A DNA stretch of 64,000 bases from NCBI RefSeq assembly GCF_009831215.1, contig NZ_WUTW01000004.1:248001-312000 (forward strand), in the 5' to 3' direction. This DNA comes from Actinomadura rayongensis. GTDB taxonomy: Bacteria > Actinomycetota > Actinomycetes > Streptosporangiales > Streptosporangiaceae. The position numbers and the translations under genes were made by a program. Each line of letters opens with the position of its first letter. Within the stretch, counting starts at the first letter, position 1. This document shows, piece after piece, positions 23,807 to 32,034 of this stretch. The notes beneath the pieces are model-generated. The model ran no database searches. It worked only from the letters and a program-made list of their open reading frames with translations, and was not told where the DNA came from.

Positions 23807-24979
23807 TTACGGTTGTTCGGGGCCCGCGACGAAGCGTCCGTGCGCGTCGTACGGCCAGGCGTTGGCGCGGCAGCCGTTCAGCCCGGCGATCTGGTCCTGC
23901 ATGACGGGCGCGGGCCGGCCGTCGCCCCCGCACGTCCGGTGCCCGGCGCCGAAGTGGTGGCCCAGCTCGTGGTTGAGCAGGAAGGCCCGGTAGTTCTCGG
24001 CCGACGACCGGAACGGCGCGGACGGCGCCAGCCAGCGGCCGAGGTTGACGACGACCTGACGGCCCGCCGCGCAGTTCACCGAGGCGTCGGCCGTCAGCCC
24101 GTAGGCGCGGCAGATCCGCTCGGCGGTCGGCGCGGACGCGAGGCGGACGGCGAAGTCCACCTTGCCCGTCGCCACCCGGCGGAACGAGCGCTTGCCGCTC
24201 GCCGTCCAGCCGCGCGCGTCGGCGAGCACGCGGTCCACTTCGCGGGCGAACAGGGCCGGGCTGAGGCCGAGGCCGCCCTCCACCTCGACCCGGTACCGGA
24301 CGAGCCTGCCGTGCCCGAACGTCGGCGGCGGCACGGCGGCCGGGGCGCGCAGGAACGTGCCGGTGCCGCGCTCGGAGTGCGCGACCGGCGCGTCCGGCGG
24401 CGCGGTGTCGGCGAACCCGGACGGGCCGCCGGACGCGGCGGGCGAGGCGACCGAGCCGGGCGGGGCCGCGCGGACCGTCCCGGCGCCCTCGAACGGGACG
24501 TCGCTCGGCGGGCCGCTCGACATGACCCCCCACGCGACGAACGCGCCGATGCCGGTGGCGGTGACGGCGGTCAGGGAGCCGATGCCGAGGACGAGGTTGC
24601 GGATGCGGCTGCGCCGGGCCACGCCGAACGCGCGGTCCAGGTCGCCGCCGATGCCGAGGACGCCGTCGACCGCGAACGAGTCGGTGGTCCCGGAACGGTC
24701 CGGATCGAGCAGGGCGTCCAGCTCGGGGTCGCCGTCCGGCGGCTCCTGTCCGTAGGGCGGCTGACCGGGCGGCTCCTGGTCGAACGGCGGCGTTTCATAG
24801 GGCGACGGATCGAACGGAGCCGCTTGGTACGGTGCCGCGTCGTGCGGGGCCTGCTCGCGGGGGGCGAGCGGCTCCGGCGGGGGTGCGCCGCGGCGGTGCG
24901 ATCGAGCGCGCCGCCGCCCGGGGCGAGGAGCATCTGGCTGCATGGCGCAGCTCAGCATGCCAGAAACCGGGGCGTCCAT
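23807..24979 (-). CDS. DUF3152 membrane-anchored zinc metalloprotease-like protein
   Basis: The 390-residue protein has a long Pro-rich, cytoplasmic N-terminus (about 1-120), one membrane segment (LVLGIGSLTAVTATGIGAFVAWGV, about 128-151) and an external DUF3152 domain (about 215-385). That domain holds the zinc motif NHELGHHFGAGHRTC, an HExxH-x5-H arrangement suggesting an active metallopeptidase of metzincin type. Two or more Cys in the domain may form disulfides. The first ATG (24979) has GGGGGAT upstream; 24943 is an alternative. It lies back to back with the PARG gene and is not obviously coupled to hen1. Confidence 0.85.
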   Translation of the reverse strand: MDAPVSGMLSCAMQPDAPRPGRRRARSHRRGAPPPEPLAPREQAPHDAAPYQAAPFDPSPYETPPFDQEPPGQPPYGQEPPDGDPELDALLDPDRSGTTDSFAVDGVLGIGGDLDRAFGVARRSRIRNLVLGIGSLTAVTATGIGAFVAWGVMSSGPPSDVPFEGAGTVRAAPPGSVASPAASGGPSGFADTAPPDAPVAHSERGTGTFLRAPAAVPPPTFGHGRLVRYRVEVEGGLGLSPALFAREVDRVLADARGWTASGKRSFRRVATGKVDFAVRLASAPTAERICRAYGLTADASVNCAAGRQVVVNLGRWLAPSAPFRSSAENYRAFLLNHELGHHFGAGHRTCGGDGRPAPVMQDQIAGLNGCRANAWPYDAHGRFVAGPEQP

Positions 24980-25053
24980 TGATCAGATCCCCCAAGGCGG
25001 CACCGGACGCCCGGTGGCATAACACGTGGCCACGGTGTCCGAAAAGCAGCAGA

Positions 25054-25902
25054 ATGAGCCGCACGATGAGCAGAAATCCGCGCCGCGCGATCGCGCAGCA
25101 GACCGTCGAGATCCTTGACCACGGCTCCTACCGCGCCCCGTCCGGGCACGTCGTGGAGCTGGCCGGGCGGGTCGCCGCCGCCGTGGCCGGGACCGTCCTG
25201 TACCGGCCGGACGAGCTGGACGCGCTGGTGCGCGTCCCGTCCGCCGCGCCCGCCCTGCCGACGCGGATCGAGGTCACCGGCGAGACGACGCTGGCCGCCG
25301 CGCGCCGCCTGACCGGCGCCGACGCGCCCCCGCTCGCGCTGAACTTCGCGTCCGCGAAGAACCCGGGCGGCGGCTTCCTGCGCGGCGCGCACGCCCAGGA
25401 GGAAGGACTCGCGCGGTCGTCGGCGCTGTACGCGTCGCTGCGCGCGGCCCCGGAGTACTACGCGTTCCACCGCGCGCAGGGCGACCTGCTCTACAGCGAC
25501 CACATGATCTACTCGCCGTCCGTCCCGGTGTTCCGCGCCGACGACGGGACGCTCCTGGACGCGCCCTACGACGTCGCGTTCGTCACCTCGGCCGCGCCGA
25601 ACCGGGGCGCGATCCGTGAGAAGGAACACGCGGCGCGCGTTCCGGCGGCGCTCACGACGCGCGCCGCGAAGGTGCTCGCGGTCGCGGCGGCGCACGGGCA
25701 CGCGCGGCTCGTGCTCGGCGCGTGGGGCTGCGGCGTGTTCGGCAACGACCCGGCCGAGGTCGCGGCGGTGTTCGCGGCGCTGCTGCGGCCGGGCGGCGCG
25801 TTCGCCGGACGGTTCGAGCACGTCGTGTTCGCCGTCTGGGACACCGCGCCGGGCGCGCCGCGTCAGGTCGCGTTCGAGCGGGAGTTCGCTCAGGGGACGT
25901 AG
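25054..25902 (+). CDS. bacterial-type poly(ADP-ribose) glycohydrolase (PARG, TIGR02452/DUF2263)
   Basis: The 282-residue protein has the macrodomain-fold PARG signature NPGGGFLRGAHAQEEGLARSS near residues 102-123, where the GGG loop and the two glutamates bind and hydrolyse the ADP-ribose linkage. WGCGVFGNDP near 225 is the second conserved loop. It removes ADP-ribose chains or single units from proteins or possibly nucleic acids. ATG 25054 has GAAAAG upstream; 25066 is also possible. Its stop overlaps the convergent TetR gene by 13 bp. Confidence 0.9.
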   Translation: MSRTMSRNPRRAIAQQTVEILDHGSYRAPSGHVVELAGRVAAAVAGTVLYRPDELDALVRVPSAAPALPTRIEVTGETTLAAARRLTGADAPPLALNFASAKNPGGGFLRGAHAQEEGLARSSALYASLRAAPEYYAFHRAQGDLLYSDHMIYSPSVPVFRADDGTLLDAPYDVAFVTSAAPNRGAIREKEHAARVPAALTTRAAKVLAVAAAHGHARLVLGAWGCGVFGNDPAEVAAVFAALLRPGGAFAGRFEHVVFAVWDTAPGAPRQVAFEREFAQGT

Positions 25903-26612
25903 GACGCGAGGCCGCGGATGAAGATGTCCAGGCCGAACAGGAAGCGCTCGTCGCCGTCGCCCTCGGTCAGCTCGTCCACCATCGCGACGATGTTGGGGTA
26001 GCGGGCGGGCGGCAGCGCGTGGAAGTAGTCCCGGATCGGGCCGATCTTGTCCTCGTACATCCGCTGGCCGTCCTCGGGGCCGAACGCCTTCGCGGTGTAG
26101 ATCGTCCCCTCGATGACGTCGGCGTCGATGTACATCGCGAGCGTGTCGAGCGCCATCGCGGCGATCTTGGGCGGGACGCCGCCCGCGAGCAGGATCGCGA
26201 GCATCCGCTCGGCGCCGAGCAGCAGGTTCGGGCCGAGCGGGATGGAGCCGAGCGAGACCCGGGCGATGTCGCGGTGCGCGGACAGGACGCGGCGCGACTC
26301 CAGCGCCGACTCCTTGATCAGCTCGCGCCAGCGCGCCGGGTCGGGCTCGGGCAGCCGGATCTCGGCCGCGACGCGGTCGAGCATGAGGTCGTACAGCTCG
26401 TCCTTGCTCCCGACGTGCGCGTAGAGCGAGGCCGGGCCGGTGCCGAGTTCCTGCGCGACGCGGCGCATCGTAACGGCGTCCAGGCCCTCGGCGTCGAGGA
26501 CGCGGATGCCGGTCTCGACGATGAGGTCCACGGTCAGCGGGCGGCGCGGTTCGCGCGTCCGGCGCGGACGGCGGCCGGGCGGGGTGGGCATCGGAACCTC
26601 GACGTCGGACAT
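25890..26612 (-). CDS. TetR/AcrR family transcriptional repressor
   Basis: The 240-residue protein starts at ATG 26612 with GGAGG six bases upstream. Helix-turn-helix residues are about 30-75 (TVDLIVETGIRVLDAEGLDAVT, then RRVAQELGTGPASLYAHVGSKDEL). The C-terminal ligand domain resembles that of tetracycline-type repressors. It is divergent from a 14-helix efflux pump gene, with a rich operator region between them, so it very likely represses the pump and itself until a drug-like ligand binds. Confidence 0.9.
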   Translation of the reverse strand: MSDVEVPMPTPPGRRPRRTREPRRPLTVDLIVETGIRVLDAEGLDAVTMRRVAQELGTGPASLYAHVGSKDELYDLMLDRVAAEIRLPEPDPARWRELIKESALESRRVLSAHRDIARVSLGSIPLGPNLLLGAERMLAILLAGGVPPKIAAMALDTLAMYIDADVIEGTIYTAKAFGPEDGQRMYEDKIGPIRDYFHALPPARYPNIVAMVDELTEGDGDERFLFGLDIFIRGLASYVP

Positions 26613-26625
26613 GCCGGACCTCCAA

Positions 26626-26782
26626 TGTCGCGATACATCTTGATTTTCGCGACTCGCGATATATCGTGTCCCTGGGATCGAGCCCCCGTGGCGGGGCACT
26701 CCCGATCTCGTTACGAACATCGTACTTGACACGAACACTGTTCGCGACTACGAATTACGTTCGTTGACTACGAACACCGTTC
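26626..26782. promoter_or_regulatory. operator array and promoters between the TetR and MFS genes
   Basis: This is a less GC-rich divergent region. The TetR side has three TCGCGA copies (26628-26633, 26647-26652, 26654-26659) and the palindrome CGATATATCG (26657-26666). The pump side has ACGAAC/T at 26713, 26731, 26750 and 26770, spaced 18-20 bp, the last three each followed by a GTTC-containing inverse half-site. CGAACACTGTTCG (26732-26744) is a perfect palindrome. A plausible sigma-70-type promoter is TTGACA (26726-26731), 17 bp, TACGAA (26749-26754), so the palindrome lies inside its spacer, ideal for repression. Confidence 0.7.
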
Positions 26783-26799
26783 CCCCCTCGGAGGCACCG

Positions 26800-28536
26800 A
26801 TGACCGACACCGCTTCCGGCGGACCCCCCGCGTCCGCCCTCGCCGAGACGGCCTACCGCTGGCGCTGGGTCGCCCTGCTCGTCGTCCTCGCGGGCGAGAT
26901 CATGGACATGCTCGACGCGCTCGTCACCACGATCGCCTCCCCCGCGATCCGCGCCGACCTCGGCGGCACCGCCGCCACCATCCAGTGGCTCGCCGCCGGG
27001 TACACCCTCGCGATGGCCATCGGCCTCATCACCGGCGGACGCCTCGGCGACCTCTACGGCCGCAAGCAGATGTTCGTCATCGGCGCGGCCGGGTTCACCG
27101 TCGGGTCGCTGCTGTGCGGCGTCGCCGCGTCGCCCGGGATGCTGATCGGCGCGCGCGTCGTCCAGGGCTTGTTCGGCGCCGTCATGCTGCCGCAGGGCAT
27201 CGGCATGATCCGCCGCATGTTCCCGCCCAAGGAGATGGGCACCGCGTTCGGCCTGTTCGGGCCGATCATGGGCCTGTCCTCGATCGGCGGCCCCGTCCTC
27301 GCGGGCTGGCTGGTGGACGCCGACCTCTTCGGCACCGGCTGGCGCATGATCTTCCTGATCAACCTGCCGCTCGGCCTCGCCGCCGTGATCGCGGGCATCC
27401 TGTTCCTGCCGTCCGGACGGTCGGAGGAGGCCACCCGGCTCGACCTGCTCGGCGCGATCCTCGCCGGCGCGGGCGCGGCGCTGCTGGTCTACCCGCTCGT
27501 GCAGGGCCGTGAGCTGGGCTGGCCCGCCTGGACGTTCGCGATGATCGCCGGCGCCGTCGCCGTGTTCGGCCTGTTCGGCTGGTACCAGGCGCGGCGGCAG
27601 CGGACGGGCGGCGACCCGCTCGTCACCCCGAGCCTGTTCCGCAAGCGCGGCTTCACCGGCGGGCTCGTCGTCGGCCTCGTGTTCTTCTCCGGCATGACCG
27701 GCTTCGCGCTGACGCTGTCGCTGTACTTCCAGCTCGGGCTCGGCTACTCGGCGCTCAAGGCCGGGCTCAGCCAGATCCCCTGGTCGGTCGGCATGATCGC
27801 CGGGTTCGTCGGCGCGCAGGCCCTGGAGCGCTTCGGCCGCCACGTGATCCACGCCGGGACGGTCGTCATGGCGGCGGGCACCGTCGGCGTCGTCGCCACC
27901 CTCCAGATCGCCGGCATCGGCATGACGCCCTGGCAGCTCGCGCCCGCGCTCATCGCCACCGGGCTCGGCATGGGGCTGCTCATGGCGCCGTTCTTCGGGA
28001 TCGTCATCTCCGGCGTCGAACCGCACGAGACCGGCTCGGCGGGCGGCACGCTCACCGCGATCCAGCAGCTCGGCAGCTCGCTGGGCGCCGCCGTCCTCGG
28101 GACGATCTTCTTCGGCCTGCTCGGCAGCGGCGTCGCCACCGCCGTCGACCACGACGCGCCGTCGCTGAGGACGCGGCTCGCGGCCGTCTCGGTCGCCGCC
28201 GCCGACCAGGACCGGATCGCGTCCGCGCTGCGCGCCTGCGGGCACGACCGCGCGAGCGCCGACGACGCCGAGGCCGTCCCCGCGTCGTGCGCGCGGCTGG
28301 AGCAGACCGTCCGGACCGTCCGGTCGTCGGACCCGGCCGCCGTGCAGCGGACCGTCGGGACCGCCGGGAAGGACGCCGCCGGGCACGGGTTCTCCGACGC
28401 CATGACCGCCACGCTGTGGGTCGTGGTCGGGATGCTCGGGCTGACATTCGTCGCGGCCTTCCTGCTGCCGATGCGCGCCCGGCCCGAGGACGAGGACGAG
28501 AACGCCGGCATCGGCGCCGTCCCCGCCTCCGTCTGA
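26800..28536 (+). CDS. MFS drug efflux transporter, DHA2 (14-helix) type
   Basis: The 578-residue membrane protein is of the EmrB/QacA class that exports drugs by proton antiport. Motif A appears as GGRLGDLYGRKQMF (about 85-98) and motif C-like glycines as GLSSIGGPVLAGWLVD (about 160-175). DMLDALVTTIASPAI in helix 1 is the DHA2 D1 motif. An external or cytosolic stretch of about 80 residues rich in charged residues (about 455-535) precedes the final helix. ATG 26800 has GGAGG upstream. The divergent TetR gene and operators imply induction by a substrate. Confidence 0.92.
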   Translation: MTDTASGGPPASALAETAYRWRWVALLVVLAGEIMDMLDALVTTIASPAIRADLGGTAATIQWLAAGYTLAMAIGLITGGRLGDLYGRKQMFVIGAAGFTVGSLLCGVAASPGMLIGARVVQGLFGAVMLPQGIGMIRRMFPPKEMGTAFGLFGPIMGLSSIGGPVLAGWLVDADLFGTGWRMIFLINLPLGLAAVIAGILFLPSGRSEEATRLDLLGAILAGAGAALLVYPLVQGRELGWPAWTFAMIAGAVAVFGLFGWYQARRQRTGGDPLVTPSLFRKRGFTGGLVVGLVFFSGMTGFALTLSLYFQLGLGYSALKAGLSQIPWSVGMIAGFVGAQALERFGRHVIHAGTVVMAAGTVGVVATLQIAGIGMTPWQLAPALIATGLGMGLLMAPFFGIVISGVEPHETGSAGGTLTAIQQLGSSLGAAVLGTIFFGLLGSGVATAVDHDAPSLRTRLAAVSVAAADQDRIASALRACGHDRASADDAEAVPASCARLEQTVRTVRSSDPAAVQRTVGTAGKDAAGHGFSDAMTATLWVVVGMLGLTFVAAFLLPMRARPEDEDENAGIGAVPASV

Positions 28537-28548
28537 CGTCCGGCCGCC

Positions 28549-28580
28549 GACGGCGCGTCCCGCTTTCGGGACGCGCCGTC
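28549..28580 (+). terminator. terminator after the MFS gene
   Basis: A perfect 14-bp stem (arms 28549-28562 and 28567-28580) with a CTTT loop begins 12 bp after the pump stop codon. Confidence 0.82.
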
Positions 28581-28696
28581 GCCGCGTTCCGAAGGTCACC
28601 CAAATGTCGCCCCGGCGGTCTTGGTCAAACCGCTGCGATCACGGAGGGCAGCGGGTTTTAATCGGAGAGCAACGGGTTCCGGCACCGGGAGGGTAC

Positions 28697-29725
28697 ATGT
28701 CCGTATTCGGCGTGGACTACGCGTGGGGCCGGCCGGGAGTGGCGGCGCTGAAGAAGGCCGGGGTCGACTTCGTGTGCCGCTACTTCTCGCACGATTCGTC
28801 CGGCAAGAACCTCACGCGGGCCGAGGCCGAACAACTCTGCGAGGGCGGCTTCTGGCTCGTCGCCGTCTGGGAGAGCACCGCGAGCCGCGCGCTCCAGGGC
28901 CGGGACGCGGGCGCCGCCGACGCCAAGGAGGCCGAGCGGCAGGCCGCCGCCTGCGGGATGCCCGACGACCGGCCGATCTACTTCGCCGTGGACTTCGACG
29001 CCTCGTCCGGCCAGCAGAAGAAGATCAACGCCTATCTGGACGGCGCGGCGAGCGTCCTCGGCACCGACCGCGTCGGGATCTACGCGGGCTACGGCCCGGT
29101 CAAACGGGCGTTCGACGCGGGCAAGATCGCCTACGGCTGGCAGACCTACGCCTGGTCCGGCGGCAAGTGGGACGGCCGCGCCCAGATCCAGCAGTACTCC
29201 AACGATCACGTGATCAACGGCGTCGGGCTCGACTACGACCGCGCCGTGAAGGCCGACTACGGGCAGTGGCGCATCGGCGTCTCACCCGGAAAGGACGACA
29301 TGCCCGACTATGTCTCGGTCGGCGCCACCGCCGCCCAGCAGCTCAAGCCCGGCGAATGGACGACCGTCGCCTTCGACAAGGACTACTCCGACGCCGAGCA
29401 CCAGCACTCCGACGAGGGCGGCCCGAGCGTCCTGTGGGGCCCCGCGCGCTACGCGCTGACCGCGAGCGTGACGCTGGACGGCGTCCCGCAGGGCACCCGG
29501 GTCCAGGCGCGGGCCATCGAGGTCAAGGCCGACGACACGTCCAAGTTCACGGTCGCCGCCACGCAGGACTTCGTCTCGGCGGGCGAGGACACGGCGCTGG
29601 TGTTCGCCATGTCCGCCGACACCGTGGACGACGGCTACCGCGTCCGCTTCCAGGTGAAGCAGTTCGGCAAGGACGCGGCGAAGCTCTCCTCCGCCGGCGC
29701 GAAGGTCCTCTTCTGGCGCCTGTGA
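28697..29725 (+). CDS. DUF1906 glycoside hydrolase-like domain protein
   Basis: The 342-residue protein starts at ATG 28697 (GGGAGG upstream). Residues 1-195 form the Rv2525c-like DUF1906 domain, related to GH25 lysozymes: VFGVDYAWGRPG, YFAVDFDAS, VGIYAGYG and QIQQYSND...LDYDRA place acidic residues at the barrel mouth. The C-terminal part (about 200-342) is beta-rich and unassigned. There is no signal peptide or membrane helix, odd for a cell-wall enzyme, so export would need another route. It is followed by a tiny ORF and a CHAP-type peptidase, suggesting a wall-active set. Confidence 0.85.
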   Translation: MSVFGVDYAWGRPGVAALKKAGVDFVCRYFSHDSSGKNLTRAEAEQLCEGGFWLVAVWESTASRALQGRDAGAADAKEAERQAAACGMPDDRPIYFAVDFDASSGQQKKINAYLDGAASVLGTDRVGIYAGYGPVKRAFDAGKIAYGWQTYAWSGGKWDGRAQIQQYSNDHVINGVGLDYDRAVKADYGQWRIGVSPGKDDMPDYVSVGATAAQQLKPGEWTTVAFDKDYSDAEHQHSDEGGPSVLWGPARYALTASVTLDGVPQGTRVQARAIEVKADDTSKFTVAATQDFVSAGEDTALVFAMSADTVDDGYRVRFQVKQFGKDAAKLSSAGAKVLFWRL

Positions 29726-29835
29726 CCGCGCCGGTCATGTGCGGGCCGGTCAATTGAGGGCGGCGGGGACGCCGCCGAAACTGGTCCCCAGTGGGCCGGC
29801 CGACCGTGCGCCGGCCCGGCACGGAAGGGGATCCG

Positions 29836-29961
29836 ATGACCGACGCACCACCCGACGAGGCCGTCCTGACGGCCCGTGTGGACCGCAACCCGGACGCGCA
29901 CCGGGCGACCGAGCCGGACGAGGACGCCGTCCTCGCCGCCCTGTACGGCCCGGGAGCCTGA
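29836..29961 (+). CDS. 41-residue acidic hypothetical protein
   Basis: The short ORF MTDAPPDEAVLTARVDRNPD... ends in LYGPGA and is preceded by GGAAGGGG at good spacing. It is acidic, has no membrane segment and no recognised domain. It lies between the DUF1906 and CHAP-type genes, with a 16-bp hairpin after it. Coding status rests on the ribosome binding site and context only. Confidence 0.45.
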   Translation: MTDAPPDEAVLTARVDRNPDAHRATEPDEDAVLAALYGPGA

Positions 29962-29985
29962 CATGCGCCGACGCCACGACGACCC

Positions 29986-30022
29986 GCGCGGAAGCGGCCG
30001 GCTAACCCGGCCGCTTCCGCGC
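29986..30022 (+). terminator. hairpin upstream of the CHAP-type gene
   Basis: A perfect 16-bp stem (arms 29986-30001 and 30007-30022) with the loop CTAAC begins 25 bp after the 41-residue ORF and ends 17 bp before the next start. It could be a terminator or a translation-masking leader structure. Confidence 0.7.
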
Positions 30023-30039
30023 TTCACGGGGGCGGCGCG

Positions 30040-30753
30040 ATGACGGCCGCCGCCCTGCTGGCCGAGGCACGGCGCTGGCTCGGCACCCGCGGCCGGCCGA
30101 ACGCCCTGACGCGCGCCTACGCGTCCCGCAACGGCGCGGACTACCTGGCGACGGCCTGGTGCGACATCGCCGTCACCGAGTGGGCGCGGCGCTCGGGCGA
30201 CGCCGCCGCCGTCCTGCCCGCCGGGGACCGCGCCTACACGGTGTGGCACGCCCGCGATTTTCAGCGCGCGGGCCGCTGGCACGCCGGGACGACCGCGAAC
30301 GTCGACGCGGCGCGCCCCGGCGACATCGTGTTCTTCGACTGGGGCGCCTCGGACTCCCTCGACGCGATCGACCACGTCGGCGTCGTGGAGCGGGTGCTCG
30401 GCGGCGGACGGGTGCAGACCATCGAGGGCAACACGGCCGACGCCGTGCTGCGCCGCGTGCGGTCCGCGTCCGTCATCGCCGGTTACGGACGTCCCGCCTA
30501 CCCGACCGCCTCCCCCTGGATGGTGAAGACCGTGAAGGACCTGCCGCTGCTGAAGAAGGGCGCGACCGGCGAGCACGTGCAGACGCTGCGCGGCCTGCTG
30601 CTCGCCCGCTCCCACCCCGAGATCAGGTCCGTGGAGGGCCCGTTCGACGAGACCGTCCGCAGGGCCGTCGTCGCCGTCCAGAAGTGGGGCGGGGTCGCGG
30701 CCGACGGCGAGGTCGGCCCGCAGACCTGGCCGGTCCTGCTCCGCGTGCGGTAG
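30040..30753 (+). CDS. CHAP-type cysteine peptidase with C-terminal peptidoglycan-binding domain
   Basis: The 237-residue protein has an N-terminal CHAP/NlpC-like domain (about 1-150): the catalytic Cys lies in TAWCDIAVTEWA (near 41), His in IDHVGVVERV (near 112) and a supporting Asn in TIEGN. The C-terminal PG_binding_1 domain (about 165-237) shows LKKGATGEHVQTLRGLL and DGEVGPQTW. Together they suggest a peptidoglycan amidase or endopeptidase. There is no signal peptide, as in phage lysins or proteins released by lysis. It begins directly after a strong hairpin and has no clear ribosome binding site besides ACGGGGGCGG. Confidence 0.83.
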   Translation: MTAAALLAEARRWLGTRGRPNALTRAYASRNGADYLATAWCDIAVTEWARRSGDAAAVLPAGDRAYTVWHARDFQRAGRWHAGTTANVDAARPGDIVFFDWGASDSLDAIDHVGVVERVLGGGRVQTIEGNTADAVLRRVRSASVIAGYGRPAYPTASPWMVKTVKDLPLLKKGATGEHVQTLRGLLLARSHPEIRSVEGPFDETVRRAVVAVQKWGGVAADGEVGPQTWPVLLRVR

Positions 30754-31029
30754 CCCGCCGCGCAGGCCGTCCGGCCCCCGCCGTGCGCCCCCGGGCGCGC
30801 GCCGTCCGGCGTCGCGTTCTCCCGGGGTGACCAGTGGACGGGCGGCCGGGCGGCGGTCGGCGACCGTCGGGCCGAAGATCGCAAACCGTCCCGCACTCTA
30901 CGACACCGAGCGTCACTCAGCGCGACGATCATTCGGCAAAAGAACCGGCGTGTCCGCACACGGCGAGCCGTGGGTGGCGTTTCCTGTTCCGGTCCGCCAC
31001 GTCCGCGAATCGCTCACCCGGAGCACGCC

Positions 31030-32013
31030 ATGCGCCCGTTCAGCGCACCTACGACGGTCATTTCCGCCATGACCATTCTCGTCGTGTCCCTCGCGGTCCC
31101 GGCGCACGCCCGGGCGACGCCGCTGCCGCTCGGCAAGGCCAATTACGCGATGGCCGTGGGCTCGCTCGAAGCGGACTCGACGCAGAACTGGGTGCGCCTG
31201 GCGCAGTACACGTTCAGCGGCGACGGCAGGGTCGTCCAGCAGTACTGGCAGTGGTCGCAGCGCGTCCACGTGCCCCGGAGCAGCACGGGGATCACCGCGC
31301 AGGACTGCGCCGGACGCGACTGCACCGTCCTCACGGCCGCCGGATGGGAGACCGCCGACGCGTCACAGACGTTGCGCGGGACGTTCACCACGAAGGACGA
31401 CACCCTGACCATCAACTGGAGCAATGACCACGAGGAATCCTGGAAACTGAGCGCCGCGTCCGCGGGAAAGCTGGTGGGCGCCGAACTGACGGACAACGAT
31501 TTCGACGCCACCCACGGTTTCGGCAACGGCAGCAACGCGAGCTGGACGATCCGCACCCCGGCGGCCACGGTGAAAGCCGCCGACTGGACGACGATGAAAC
31601 ACCGCTACGCCCTCTGGAAGACGACCTACGATCCCGACCTCGGTTATGAGGGCTACATCGACCAGGGCGACGGCGAACCCTTCTGGGCCAGGGAATGGCA
31701 CATCTGCACCGACAAGCGCTGTCTGGGCGCCAAGACCAGCGCGAGCGACACCATTCACACCGCCTACTACATCGCCCCGGCCAACGCCGCGCCCGCCCAC
31801 CGCCGCGACACCCTCTGGCACTGGCACACCGAGCTGGCCGACGCCCGCGGCGAAACCTGCTACTCCGGGAACTCGCACGTCAAGCCGATGATCCAGGTCC
31901 TCGACGACGACGGCCGCTTCCATGGCTGGGTCGGCGTCGAGGCCTCCCTCAACCAGACCACGCAGGCGGGCCCCGACGACGACGACATCGGCGTCTTCCG
32001 CATTCTCGGCTGA
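31030..32013 (+). CDS. secreted protein of unknown function
   Basis: From ATG 31030 the product is 327 residues with a Sec signal peptide (about 1-29, ISAMTILVVSLAVPAHARA). The mature protein is rich in Trp, Tyr, Thr and Asp, beta-strand-like, and has several Cys (QDCAGRDC, HICTDKRC, ETCYSG) likely in disulfides. I do not recognise a family or catalytic motif. GC is lower than in neighbours, with AAT, GAA and TTC codons frequent in the first half, which could mean a recent arrival. It stands alone, convergent with the RNA methyltransferase gene. Confidence 0.75.
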   Translation: MRPFSAPTTVISAMTILVVSLAVPAHARATPLPLGKANYAMAVGSLEADSTQNWVRLAQYTFSGDGRVVQQYWQWSQRVHVPRSSTGITAQDCAGRDCTVLTAAGWETADASQTLRGTFTTKDDTLTINWSNDHEESWKLSAASAGKLVGAELTDNDFDATHGFGNGSNASWTIRTPAATVKAADWTTMKHRYALWKTTYDPDLGYEGYIDQGDGEPFWAREWHICTDKRCLGAKTSASDTIHTAYYIAPANAAPAHRRDTLWHWHTELADARGETCYSGNSHVKPMIQVLDDDGRFHGWVGVEASLNQTTQAGPDDDDIGVFRILG

Positions 32014-32034
32014 CCGCCGTGAATTCCGGTGGCG

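Noticed and set aside
28581..28696. Possible riboswitch upstream of the DUF1906 gene
   Set aside because: Some G-rich stretches are present, but no conserved riboswitch core could be recognised.
29963..30043. 26-codon ORF ending at the CHAP-type gene start
   Set aside because: Its middle is the 16-bp inverted repeat itself, so the codons reflect the hairpin, and no ribosome binding site is seen.
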